Assembly (NCBI GenBank): GCA_038882715.1
Contig: JAVZNR010000006.1
Coordinates: 59,406-123,405, forward strand
DNA from: Candidatus Bathyarchaeia archaeon
Lineage (GTDB): Archaea; Thermoproteota; Bathyarchaeia; Bathyarchaeales; DTEX01
Direction: 5' to 3'
DNA: 64,000 bases
Shown in pieces: positions 38,873-49,300 of the stretch; position 1 is the first letter of the stretch, and every line of letters begins with the position of its first letter. A program made the position numbers and the translations under genes. The notes under the pieces are model-generated. The model saw nothing but the letters and a program-made list of their open reading frames with translations. It was not told the origin of the DNA and did not search any database.

Positions 38873-38960
38873 TATTTTTAGAGTTTAAGTTTAAATTAAA
38901 TCCGTTTCGAAGGTTCTTTTAACCCCCGGAAAAAGACCTATACATGGAAAGCTGATCGCA

Positions 38961-40904
38961 TCAATATAGTGTCTGAGTATACCAGAGGGCCCTTGATATA
39001 AGGGTTATGCAGCCCATTATTACGGCAACTATGCCGTAGCCTGCTGAGAGACCTGCGAGAAAAGTAAGTCTATAGTTCTTCCACCATTCGTCCCCAACGT
39101 ATCTTCGGATAACATAGTTGCCTATAATATATCCTATAAGGATGGCGTTGCTGTAATATGGTGGTATTGAAAGCCCCGCTAGCAGGCCCATAACATCTAA
39201 ATAGGGAATTGGCACAAAAGATCTTACAGCATATAATGCTGAGAAAATTGCAAACCCTGCTCCTATTAAGGGCAGTTTATATATCTTCTCGTAGTTCAGC
39301 ATTACGAATGCTTGCTCTATCACTTGTTGGGGCCAACGTTTAACTGATAGCCCGAAGATCTCTGAGGGTATAGGCGCCATCCTCCAGAATAGCGATGTTA
39401 CCACGAAGCTTACAATCCACGTGATTGGCAGCATTATTATTAAACCCTTAAAGTAATCTAGGGGTCTGGTTTGCGTAATCTTAGCTATCTTGCTTATATA
39501 GACGTATGAGGCGGCGTTGTTGCCCATTCCCCAACCCCAATAATATATGTGGGAGAGCCAGGCATCGAACCCTTTATAGCCGGAAGCCAATATCATGGAT
39601 TCTTTCATGTAGGGCAGTGAGATGCCGATTCCAACTTCACCTCTACCTCTGGCGTTAACGCTGGCGTTAATGAAGGGAAGAAGTAGTGTAAACACTATGG
39701 ATGCCCATATTGGGAAGTTTGGAAGAATCGTTTGGATCAGTATTACTGCACCTATTCCTCCACCTATCCAAGCCGATAAGATGATCCATAGTGGCGGATA
39801 ACCTACCGCGCTTCTGCCCTTAATTTTCGCTAAGGCTCTGAAAGATGAAACCAAATATCTTCTAGACCTAATTATTGCCACTAAGGCTACACCTAAACCA
39901 GCTCCCAGTAGAAAGCTAGCCCATATCCAGAGCCAACTCCTCCACATGAGTAGGTCGATCGTCATTCCCGGCCTATACTCTTGCTGAAAATCTTTAAAGA
40001 CATCAAGAGGGATTCTAAGGGCAAATATGTTTCCGAAAAACCAAACCGCGTAGGAGGCTATAAACATTGATATTACTGGTGATGGATCAAGCCATATCCA
40101 GCCAAACGTATATGGAAAAATCTCGAAGGTTACGCCGAAAACAGGTCCCTGAATATACCTGTTAATCCATGGGGTTAAATCTACAAATGTAAGTGGCCCT
40201 GTCCTTATTCCTAGGCTTCCGCCGACCACTGAGGGGGTACCAAACGTTATAATAGACCAAATTATGCCAATTATCGCTGATAGCGAGAAGACTCTTGTTC
40301 TAACGAGTTCTCTTTCAGACAGCACTAATATTGTATTGGCGTCTACGTTGGCTGTTGGGAAAGGCAGCTCTTCTACCTCAACGTATACGTAGGACAGCAG
40401 TAGGCCTAGACCTATCTCAAACAACATGTAGCACACGAAGAAACCTAATCCAACAGCTATGACGGAGAACCATCCAGGGTTTAGAAAGGTTCTAGCCATA
40501 AATGATGATTCAGGCGGAGAATACCAAGAGGGTAATAGGTCGTAAAGCGACTTTCCAGAGAATGGGTCATAAATCTCCTTTGCTATTGGGCATATTCTAA
40601 AGTAGCCTTGATATATGAAGCCCACAAAATATATGGCGCTTACAGACGCGCCTAAAAGATTGTATATTAGGAAAATCTCTTGTTTTGTGAGCGGTTTTCC
40701 GTGGTATCGCGCTATTTCTGTAAACGTTATTAATGTGATGAATAGGGCTGGGGCAGCAATCATGCCGAAGAGCGGAACAGTTAGATAGGATGCGCCGACA
40801 TATAGATATAGAAACATATCTATGGGCGCGATTAAAAGCGCTCCATAAAGCAGAACTAATATAACCCTTTTAGTTAATCCGCTTTTAGGTACTTCAAGAC
40901 TCAT
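38961..40904 (-). CDS. OPT-like polytopic membrane transporter, A-type (cassette 3)
   Basis: 647 residues from ATG 40904, where GGTGAGG provides the ribosome binding site; a longer frame from 40943 would overlap the upstream gene by 50 bases. VEVEELPFPTANVDANT places LPFP at about 180-183. The A-type N-terminus (GLTKRVILVLLYGALLIAP) and the C-terminal SRALW are present. It overlaps the end of the cassette 3 M28-FtsX gene by 11 bases, so the two are translationally linked as in cassette 1. It has more conserved aromatic and Pro residues in loops than the cassette 2 copy. It converges with the 862-aa gene, leaving an 88-base gap. Confidence 0.72.
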   Translation of the reverse strand: MSLEVPKSGLTKRVILVLLYGALLIAPIDMFLYLYVGASYLTVPLFGMIAAPALFITLITFTEIARYHGKPLTKQEIFLIYNLLGASVSAIYFVGFIYQGYFRICPIAKEIYDPFSGKSLYDLLPSWYSPPESSFMARTFLNPGWFSVIAVGLGFFVCYMLFEIGLGLLLSYVYVEVEELPFPTANVDANTILVLSERELVRTRVFSLSAIIGIIWSIITFGTPSVVGGSLGIRTGPLTFVDLTPWINRYIQGPVFGVTFEIFPYTFGWIWLDPSPVISMFIASYAVWFFGNIFALRIPLDVFKDFQQEYRPGMTIDLLMWRSWLWIWASFLLGAGLGVALVAIIRSRRYLVSSFRALAKIKGRSAVGYPPLWIILSAWIGGGIGAVILIQTILPNFPIWASIVFTLLLPFINASVNARGRGEVGIGISLPYMKESMILASGYKGFDAWLSHIYYWGWGMGNNAASYVYISKIAKITQTRPLDYFKGLIIMLPITWIVSFVVTSLFWRMAPIPSEIFGLSVKRWPQQVIEQAFVMLNYEKIYKLPLIGAGFAIFSALYAVRSFVPIPYLDVMGLLAGLSIPPYYSNAILIGYIIGNYVIRRYVGDEWWKNYRLTFLAGLSAGYGIVAVIMGCITLISRALWYTQTLY

Positions 40905-43900
40905 TTTCCTCACCTTCAAAGCTCTTTTTAATGGATTCACCAATCTTCATATACTTGGCTTTCTCCTCACCTGAAAGAGTCCTCCAGAGGAGGAGCTGGT
41001 TACGCAGCTCTCCAACAAAAGTTCCAACTGATTTCCTCCACATATCCGATGAGCCTGAAAGAAGCTTAATCAGGAGGGATGTAGTATAGCGGTTTATCCC
41101 TAGCTCAGAGGAAGCTATGATTCTAGTGATCTGTGTTATGTTAGCGTCGTAAGGTGGCAGCCTAACGGTGCTCTCAAGTATTAATCTCTTAGTGAAACCT
41201 GAAATTTCAGATGTAAATCTTGATGGAGCCATCGTTATAAATGGACCTACGCCTTCGACCCGACAGGCGTCCAGATACTCAGCCATGTATCCTAGTAGCG
41301 CGTATACGTCTTCTTCGGTTGCGAAGAACGGTAGCGAAACCTCCAGAGTATCTCCGAGCGCCCTACCAGCCGAAAACTTAAATCTCCTTATGATGCTCGG
41401 GGTAACCATCTTGGAGGCTTGGGAAGCCGGATATATTGTGGCTGCCAGCAGCATTGCGACGATTAAGCCGGAAACGATCAATATGTATGCTGATGCGAAT
41501 CCCGGTACAAACCCTTCAGGCACCATGCCTAGGGATAGGAGCATGCGGCATCCTATTATGCCAGGTATATAGCCTAAAACTGTCCCTATTACTCCATATA
41601 GTAGCCCTTCAACGATTAAGAGACCAGCTATATGTATTGGGCTTAAACCTATTGTGCCTAATGTAGTTAATTCTTTTATGCGCTCGTAAGTTGCTCCGAG
41701 CATAAGGTTTAGTATCATTAGGAAAGCGATGAAAACGGGGAAAGCTACGTTTTCCCAGCCTCTGGAAGCTATGAGAATGGAAGCGGAGTATAAGCTCGTT
41801 GTCTCCTCACTTGTGTCTCCTAAGAAACTTGTTAATGCATACTGTATTAGGGGCAGTTCTTCAACTACAGCCATCAACTTTTCTTTGGGAGCTCTAATGG
41901 CAATAGAGTAAACAGGCGCACCAAATATTTCTCTAGCGAGTTTATATGGAACTATCAGCATAAACTCTGAGGCTGTGCGATAGCTCAGAGACATCAGTTT
42001 CATCATTTCGGGCGTTAATGGGGAACCCGCCAGCTCTATTCTAATACGGGTGAAATCTATAGGCGACAAAACAGTGCCATCAAGATCCTTAACGAGACTA
42101 AAGAGTTCATCGTCGAATACTCCTACTACAGTAAGCGGTATGCCGGATATGTAGACCTTAGAGCCGATCTCTAACCCAAGTTTATTTTTGACGCTCTTGC
42201 TCACTATACAGGAGTATAAGTCTCCCTCAACAAAGAATCTACTGTTCTCTGTAAGTATTTTGTCAATATTTGTGATATATGCCTCGCTAGGCTCTAAACC
42301 AAGTAGCGCGTATATTTGTGTGGTTTTCTCACCACTCCGCAGAACCCAGAACTGCCTTACATTTGTGCCCCAATTTGAGAAGGGTGGTGGATAGACCCAT
42401 GCCCTTCTTATTATCGTGAAGTCACTGCCTTTAATAAGGGCTTTTGCGATATCGACAACTTTACCGCCAACATACTCTATCCCTAAGTTTGAGTTTATTA
42501 AAGCCCCATCGTAGCTCGCGCCTTCTAGCGTGGCAGCTCTTTTTATAGACATGCCACCGGTAACCGAGGTTAACAGAACTAAGGTGAAAGCCACTATACT
42601 TACCGTTATGAGTGTTAGAGCGGTTCTAAGCTTTCTTCTTCTCATCTGCTGTATGCCTAGGGAAGCCGCTAAAAGTATTGCACCGGTTCTGCTTATCTCA
42701 GCGAAATGTAAGCCTCTGACTTTCGTTCTAATCTCCTTAAGATAGCCGCCAGTAATACCTGTCAGTAGGGATAAAGTTATGATAGACAGCGCAATTTGCA
42801 CGAAAGCCATAACTGCGAGGGGGGTGCTTAGAGCTATCTCAAATCCTGGATGGAAGAGGCTTAGGATTATGAAGGATATGGCGTAAAACATGATGAGCCA
42901 CATAAGTCTTTTTAGACCCTCGGATTGGACTAGTAATCTTTCAACTAGGAAAGCAAAAGGTATTAGTAGAGAAGAGAAGAAAATGAATGTGTAGGTCAAC
43001 CCATTTATCAAGTTAACTAGTTCTTGATAGGCTTTAATGCTCCAGCTCCACGCCAGTATAGATAGCCCTAAAACCGATGAGTAATCTTTCTCATCATAGG
43101 CTTTACTCATGAGATCATAGTATTTCTGGCTTCTCTGATATGCCGTTAAGGCCCATAAACTGTAAGATTTGTAGTTAGCAACTATACTGAACCTCTTTTC
43201 ATTAAGCCAGAATAAATCGTTAGCTACTTGGAAAGGCAAAGATATGTATAATTTTTCGTCATGCTCTATCTTGAAGCCCACACCTTCAGGGTAATCTTTG
43301 CTTGCGTTTATTAAAGCGCCTACTATACCGCCCCCAGACCTCAGGATAACCTCAAACTTGGAACCAGCTGGCAAGAAAATTAATGCGAAGGGTTCTCCAG
43401 TCTCTTGAGGAGTTAATGTGCCCCATTGAAGGAAGGATCCGTGGGTATTGAAGTCTGTAACTTCAAGGTTAATGGTCGGCATATATCTGGTAGCCATGTC
43501 GCTGGTTCTAGAGAACCTGTCAAATGTTGAAAGGCGCCAATTAACGTTAACCCACGGTTCTTCGAATTTCAGCGGATCAATTATATCCGTTATAACAGCT
43601 GTCTCGCACTTGAATAGAGAAACCCTTACATCTTTCCATCCATCCTCTCTATCAGTAGTAAATCCTAGATTCTGCGGCCAAGCCCATATACCCATGTCTG
43701 GGGCCCATTCTATCTCGCCAGTTGTCCTATTTATAGCATAGGCGTATACTCTTACCGCTGGAACACCGGGTTCACCAGCACCCACGTAATGTGCACCATA
43801 ACCTGTTTCTGGAAAAATATAATCTGTCCCTATACCCTCCACTTTGAAGCTAAGGCTAGAGTCACCGTCGAGTTTAATGATCGTGTGGGTGAATGGATTA

Positions 43901-45540
43901 TAGCGGCTCGGGGAGATAACTATGTCCAGAATTATGTCATAGTTCTCAAGGTCTTCAGAAGTATACCATCGGGTCTCTGGGTCAAATCTCACCACATCGC
44001 CGTATATTCCAGCGTAGCCCTTTCTACCCGGATAACCTCCTCCGGATCTCATATACCTTCTAACGGGCTTAACATTATCGATTCCCCACTTTAAACCGAG
44101 ACTTTCCACGTTAGATGTCATGTATATGCAGGATGATGCGAACGCTGCTTGTGGTACAATATTCTTGAAATTAACTTTATCTATTGTGTCAAAGGGGGTT
44201 CCCCATTGCAAGCGCATGCTTCTTGAGGTTCTAAAGCTAAAGCCAGCTATTCCTGCGACCACGGATGGTTCGGCGTCATGGATAAAATATGTTTGCATGT
44301 TAGGCATCTCGTGGCTATCAACATGCCTACTAACATTAAACCCTGCTCTTGTAAGAGAGTTATATACGTCGCCCATTATGAATGTGAACATATAATCGAA
44401 TAATCCAGCTAGCTTGTCATGAATCCACATGGAGCCGTAGGGAACCCAAGCAACAGTATCGCTATCTGTAGAGAAATCTAAGTTAAAGTGCACCCATGTT
44501 TTAACTGTGTCATTCTGAACTTCAGGAGCAAAATAGTGTTTCTCCGCAAAGCACCTTGATCCTCTTAAGGCCTGCCAATGGCCGGAGAATGCTACAAACC
44601 ATATTGTTCTTAGGGGTTTGTTGACGCTGAAGAAGCGTGCCAGCTCTAGAAGAACCGCTATTCCAGTAGCCTCGTCAGCTCCGGGAGAAAGTCTAGGAAC
44701 AGCTGACCACGAATCGAAGTACGATGACACTATCAGCACATCGTTCTTATATTTTGTTCCCTCGACTATTCCGATCACGTTTACGGATTTAACGTTAGTA
44801 TACTTCATGTCAGAGTATATTTTAACTCTTTTCTGAACATTATCGAAGAGTATGTAAGAAGAGTTTTTAGGAACATAAATTCGCGGAATTAATAGCGGAG
44901 TTATAGTGAATTTGGTCTCGGCTTCAATCCGGTTCGTGTATTCAGGCTCCAAAAATATTATGGCTTTAACCTTGAATTTAGCAAGATTAAGCCAATCTTC
45001 ACGAGTATTAAACTCCATTAAGGCTACAATATCGCTTAAATCTTCGATTTTAAGTTCACGGAGCGTATCTGAAATTTCCTCTAAAGAACCATCTTTAAAA
45101 TATATTAGTGTGCCCTCGATGCCTTCAGGAGGGGTATAGCATGATTGTATACCGTTGGGCCATAGCGCATACGCCCTAATTGTAATGCCAGTTTGAGGAA
45201 TAACGATCTTAACGTCCTGATCTATGGGAACTGTAACATTAAAGAATTCAAAATAACCTTCATCTCCTCCAGGCTTAAGCCCATATTCCTCGAACTTGCT
45301 GGCTATATATTTAGCTGCCTTAAAGCAGCCCTCCTGACCTGTGACACGAGAACCCATCCCGGAAAAAATTTTAACATGTTCCATGACATTAGCTGTGAAA
45401 TCCGGGGAGCTTACAAAATTGAGAATACCATTTATATCCATACCATAAAAGCTCGGGCCTATTGAACTTATGGGAAGTGAACTTAATAGAATAGTAAAGA
45501 TTACACCCATCAACAAATATCTTTTAACCGATCCGATCAT
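40894..45540 (-). CDS. Giant M28B-like/PA ectodomain fused to FtsX/MacB-type permease (cassette 3)
   Basis: 1548 residues. Signal anchor; helical start (MGSRVTGQEGCFKAAKYI); PA-like insert; M28 core with SSYFDSWS (Tyr274 in place of the His ligand) and PGADEATG (Asp289). The Glu-Glu pair is replaced by SGHWQ (His321-Trp322), FNLDFSTDSD follows, and WGTPFDTIDK lacks the last His. Membrane helices lie at about 870-960. The FtsX/MacB part has MLGATYERIKELTTLGTIGLS, and the cytosolic tail RNQLLLWRTLSGEEKAKYM. The sequence is as far from cassettes 1 and 2 as they are from each other by eye. Its start overlaps the orphan gene upstream by 17 bases. Confidence 0.8.
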   Translation of the reverse strand: MIGSVKRYLLMGVIFTILLSSLPISSIGPSFYGMDINGILNFVSSPDFTANVMEHVKIFSGMGSRVTGQEGCFKAAKYIASKFEEYGLKPGGDEGYFEFFNVTVPIDQDVKIVIPQTGITIRAYALWPNGIQSCYTPPEGIEGTLIYFKDGSLEEISDTLRELKIEDLSDIVALMEFNTREDWLNLAKFKVKAIIFLEPEYTNRIEAETKFTITPLLIPRIYVPKNSSYILFDNVQKRVKIYSDMKYTNVKSVNVIGIVEGTKYKNDVLIVSSYFDSWSAVPRLSPGADEATGIAVLLELARFFSVNKPLRTIWFVAFSGHWQALRGSRCFAEKHYFAPEVQNDTVKTWVHFNLDFSTDSDTVAWVPYGSMWIHDKLAGLFDYMFTFIMGDVYNSLTRAGFNVSRHVDSHEMPNMQTYFIHDAEPSVVAGIAGFSFRTSRSMRLQWGTPFDTIDKVNFKNIVPQAAFASSCIYMTSNVESLGLKWGIDNVKPVRRYMRSGGGYPGRKGYAGIYGDVVRFDPETRWYTSEDLENYDIILDIVISPSRYNPFTHTIIKLDGDSSLSFKVEGIGTDYIFPETGYGAHYVGAGEPGVPAVRVYAYAINRTTGEIEWAPDMGIWAWPQNLGFTTDREDGWKDVRVSLFKCETAVITDIIDPLKFEEPWVNVNWRLSTFDRFSRTSDMATRYMPTINLEVTDFNTHGSFLQWGTLTPQETGEPFALIFLPAGSKFEVILRSGGGIVGALINASKDYPEGVGFKIEHDEKLYISLPFQVANDLFWLNEKRFSIVANYKSYSLWALTAYQRSQKYYDLMSKAYDEKDYSSVLGLSILAWSWSIKAYQELVNLINGLTYTFIFFSSLLIPFAFLVERLLVQSEGLKRLMWLIMFYAISFIILSLFHPGFEIALSTPLAVMAFVQIALSIITLSLLTGITGGYLKEIRTKVRGLHFAEISRTGAILLAASLGIQQMRRRKLRTALTLITVSIVAFTLVLLTSVTGGMSIKRAATLEGASYDGALINSNLGIEYVGGKVVDIAKALIKGSDFTIIRRAWVYPPPFSNWGTNVRQFWVLRSGEKTTQIYALLGLEPSEAYITNIDKILTENSRFFVEGDLYSCIVSKSVKNKLGLEIGSKVYISGIPLTVVGVFDDELFSLVKDLDGTVLSPIDFTRIRIELAGSPLTPEMMKLMSLSYRTASEFMLIVPYKLAREIFGAPVYSIAIRAPKEKLMAVVEELPLIQYALTSFLGDTSEETTSLYSASILIASRGWENVAFPVFIAFLMILNLMLGATYERIKELTTLGTIGLSPIHIAGLLIVEGLLYGVIGTVLGYIPGIIGCRMLLSLGMVPEGFVPGFASAYILIVSGLIVAMLLAATIYPASQASKMVTPSIIRRFKFSAGRALGDTLEVSLPFFATEEDVYALLGYMAEYLDACRVEGVGPFITMAPSRFTSEISGFTKRLILESTVRLPPYDANITQITRIIASSELGINRYTTSLLIKLLSGSSDMWRKSVGTFVGELRNQLLLWRTLSGEEKAKYMKIGESIKKSFEGEENES

Positions 45541-46237
45541 TTTCGCTAGCCTCTTTTTTCTTAAGATCGCGTCGAGGGGAGCCGGTATAGTTCAGATAAA
45601 GATTAGTTATCCCAATGATAACTTCCGAAACCATGTTTATTAATCTTATGGTCTCCTCAAAGGTTTTCTTATAATTTGGTGTTCTTGAAATCATCTTATC
45701 CATATCGATAATCCATGTAACGTTATCTACGTTTAAGCATCTTTCCATGATGGTCTCTACTGTATCGTAAGAAAACTCAAAACCCTGAAATGAAGACAAT
45801 GATGCTAAAGTAATGTACAAATTGTCTGGATGGACCTTCCGTAGCATTTCAACTATAGAATTAGAACCATTCAGGGCATCAATCAATCTTCTATCGATCT
45901 TTAAAGTCGGGATGAACGTTTGGAGCGTATTTAAAATTTTGAGGCTTTCAAAACGCGGTTTTTTAAATAATACTCCGTCCCAATGCAGCTCACAGCTTAA
46001 ACCCATAAGCGAACAGAGAAAGTTCTTGAAGCGTTTATTTACCTTTTTATTACGTGCAACTTCAATTAACGCTGAAAACTCGAAGGCTCTATCCATGAAG
46101 ATGCGCCTACTACGTATGAAAAGCTTGTTAAAAAACATGCCTTTTTTTGGGATTACCAGAAAACCGTTGCTGAATTCTTTCCAATCCTCAATATATTTTT
46201 CGAGGATCTTAATTTCTAGCGGTTTCTCGGTAAACAT
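45524..46237 (-). CDS. Orphan protein of unknown function
   Basis: 237 residues that I do not recognise. It is a soluble, charged, mostly helical protein with no signal peptide or membrane helix. Segments such as RRIFMDRAFEFSALIEVARN and KVHPDNLYITLASLSSFQGF show no known catalytic motif. It starts with ATG at 46237 after GAGGGGAA and overlaps the following M28-FtsX gene by 17 bases, so it is expressed with it. It occupies the position where cassette 1 has a surface protein. A cytosolic partner of the permease tail is one guess; this is inference only. Confidence 0.55.
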   Translation of the reverse strand: MFTEKPLEIKILEKYIEDWKEFSNGFLVIPKKGMFFNKLFIRSRRIFMDRAFEFSALIEVARNKKVNKRFKNFLCSLMGLSCELHWDGVLFKKPRFESLKILNTLQTFIPTLKIDRRLIDALNGSNSIVEMLRKVHPDNLYITLASLSSFQGFEFSYDTVETIMERCLNVDNVTWIIDMDKMISRTPNYKKTFEETIRLINMVSEVIIGITNLYLNYTGSPRRDLKKKEASENDRIG

Positions 46238-46308
46238 TTCCCCTCACTAATTGAAATGGTGGGCGACTATATTAAATTTAGCAATTGATGTGATAAGAGA
46301 CTGCTGCA

Positions 46309-49300
46309 TTATTGCGGATTTTTCATTTCTTTGCTCAGCTCAGATAAGTAGACTTTAGCCCATACGTGGTATGGATTTAGTTTGAGAGCTGCCCTGAAGT
46401 TATCTTTGGCTTCTTGCAGCTCGCCTTTCCCCATATACCCTAGACCCAGCAGGTAGTGGTAATATGCCATCTGAGCTTGCATGAACTCTTTTTCACCGAA
46501 CTTCTCAAAGAAATCCATTCCTACGCCTTTCTCAATCCTTTCCCTCGCAAAGCTAATGAGATCGTCAAAAATTTTATCAGCTTCCTCTCTTCGCCCCAAT
46601 TTCATGAGCGATAATCCCTGATAATATGACAGCTCTGAAAGCTCAACTTTTGCGGAGATAGCTCTCTCATAGCATATTTTAGCGTCGTTTTCCTTGCCTA
46701 AGGCTTCATAAGCTGTTCCCATATAATAGTAGACCTGCGGGTCTCGCAAACGTACACCTCTATATGGTCTTCCAACCTCCAAGTTTTCCGGATACTCTAG
46801 AGCCGCTTCAAAATCTTTAAGAGCCTCCTCGTATCTGTCAGACTCAAGTTTCTTAAGCCCTCTTAAGAGATGGGCGTCCACGTAAACATCGTGTATTTCG
46901 CCTCCACCCTCCCAGACATGGAAGTGATGAGTGCGTAAGAGATCGATCGCTTTATCATATTGACCCGTCTGCACATAGAGAATTATTTCTCGACTGAGAG
47001 CATCGTCACGTTTAACAACTGCTTCATGGTTCTTCTCTAGGAGAGACAGTCTTTTTTCCACGGGAACCCCGCCTATCTCGTATAATCTATCTAACTCGTA
47101 GTATAGTCTCGGATCCTTGGAATTGCATTCTATCGCCTTCTCTAAACTGGCAATTGCCCTATGAATATCATTTCTCACCCGAGCGTAAGCTAGACCCAGA
47201 TTCCTATGCGTGATCGAAAATGTATCGTCTAGATCCCTTGACTTCTCCCACTCTTTTATTGCCTCCTCATACCGATTAAAGTAGTAAAGCAGGTTTCCAA
47301 GATAGAAATGGGCTTTCGCATCGTGATCATTTACCTCAAGGACGCGTTTAAGCACTTTGAGAGATTCTACCCTGAAGGGAAAACAATAATCAGCAGGCAT
47401 TTTTCCTCCAAGCCTATAGTATTCCATGGCTTTATCTCTTTCCCCTTTCATATCCCAAAAGTAACCGAGGTAATAGTAGACCATTGGGAAGTCTGATAAG
47501 CCTCTCTTGTTTAGCTCGATAGCTCGGGAAAGCACATCAATAGCTTCTTCCAGAAAACCGCAATTACCGTAATCTACCGCCAGCTCCAGATAAGATTGAA
47601 CGTTGTCCCTCATCTTCATCCTTAAATTTTCTAATTCTTTATCAGCCTCCTCTTTTAACCCCATTTTCGACTTAACTAGGTATAGTTCATTTTCAGCCCA
47701 GAAGTCTAATGGATCTATAGCGAGCGCTTTTAAAGCTATCTCCTCAGCTTCTTTAAGTCTCCTCATTTTTCTGAGAACTGTAGCCTTTAAATTCAATGCC
47801 CTTGTATTTAGGGTGTTAGTGGAGAGGGATAAGTCAAGGTGTTCTAACGCTTTTAGAAAATCGCCTCTCTGGCAATCTATCTCCGCCAGTGAATAATATG
47901 CGGCGGCATGCCATGCATGATACCATGTTGCCTTATAGAAGGCGTCGTATGCCTCTTCATATTTCTCTTGAGCTCTTAATGCTACCCCCAGATAGTAGTA
48001 GGCTTCCCCATCCTTAGGCGTAACGTAATTTTTGGTTGCGCGTTCAAGGGCACGCCTAAGGTGCTCCTCAGCTTCTTTAAACATTCCACGTTTACAGTAG
48101 AGAATAGCTAAAGCAATGTTAGTTCGATAATCATAGGGATCTCTTCTTAAAGCCTCCTCATAGTAGGGGTAGGGCTCGATTGCAGGATTATAAAACTGTT
48201 CCAAACGCAAACCGGTGAGATAAAGCTCCTCAATAGTCTCTATTTCTTTCGGTGGTTTAGGCGGTTCAACGGGTTTAGGCATAGGAGCATTCTCTTTCCT
48301 CACAGGCTTATAGGATATTATTTCCTCTCCTTGCGAAGAAAGCAAGATTAGCTCTAAGTCTTCCTCTTTTGCCCCTAGCGGCAATTGAACCCTTTCAACG
48401 AATGGTTTTGTTGGACTAATATCCGCCTCTCTCTCGAAAACAACTTTTCCAGAAGCCTTTAAAATAACCCTTGAACTTTTACGTTCTGAGGTTGTGTAAA
48501 CTCCGATACTAACGGTGTTCTCTGAATCTATCTCCAAGTTGATTGCAGCCTCTCTGTTAGCGTTTTTTACGCCACCTATCTCCCGAATTGGATACCAGTA
48601 TATCTTGCAGGTTTTAACTTCATATGGCTGTATCCACGTGTAATCAGGCTGATTGTCCGAGTAGGCTCCGATCATGAGCTCAATATATGGTCCATCAGCA
48701 TCGGTGAGTATTTTTTCCCACATTCGTCCTTCAGAGCCGTTACCCCACAGAAAGAATTTTTTGCCTGGAACAATATGGTGATTGGCGACCGCAACTGTTC
48801 CCGCCCGCTTTCCATGATCATATCCTGCTAGAAAATCATCTTTATAATTCCAAGCGAAGAAGGATGTCGGCGCCAGGTGATTCTTCCACCAGCTGACGTC
48901 TACTCCACTAGTGTAATCTACTCCGGCGAAAACTTCATATGAGATGGGCCAGTGTGAGAACTGGTTTTTGCCATGAAAAGTCGCATACTCGGTTCTTGGC
49001 GGAAATATTATTTGGTAATTTTCATTCGCGTGAACAGCTGGATTTGCCCAGATAAGGAAGGAGTGGGCGAGAGGAGTGCGATTAAAAAGCTTAATGGTTA
49101 CTTCAATATAAGATTTACCCGGATACAGCGTTATGCCAACTATCCACTTCATTCTATGCCGGAGCTCTATTTCACCAACCCAGATAGTTTTGCTTCCATC
49201 AGGATTCTCCCTTAACGTGTAGTCAACCGGCATAAAAGTTGTGGCTCGATGGTGATGAGGGATGTTCCATTCGACCCCGCCTGAAATCCATGCGCCAAGC

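Noticed and set aside
16723..45540. Annotation of the three fusions as active aminopeptidases
   Set aside because: The catalytic Glu pair and the final metal His are missing in all three, so only the fold can be claimed.
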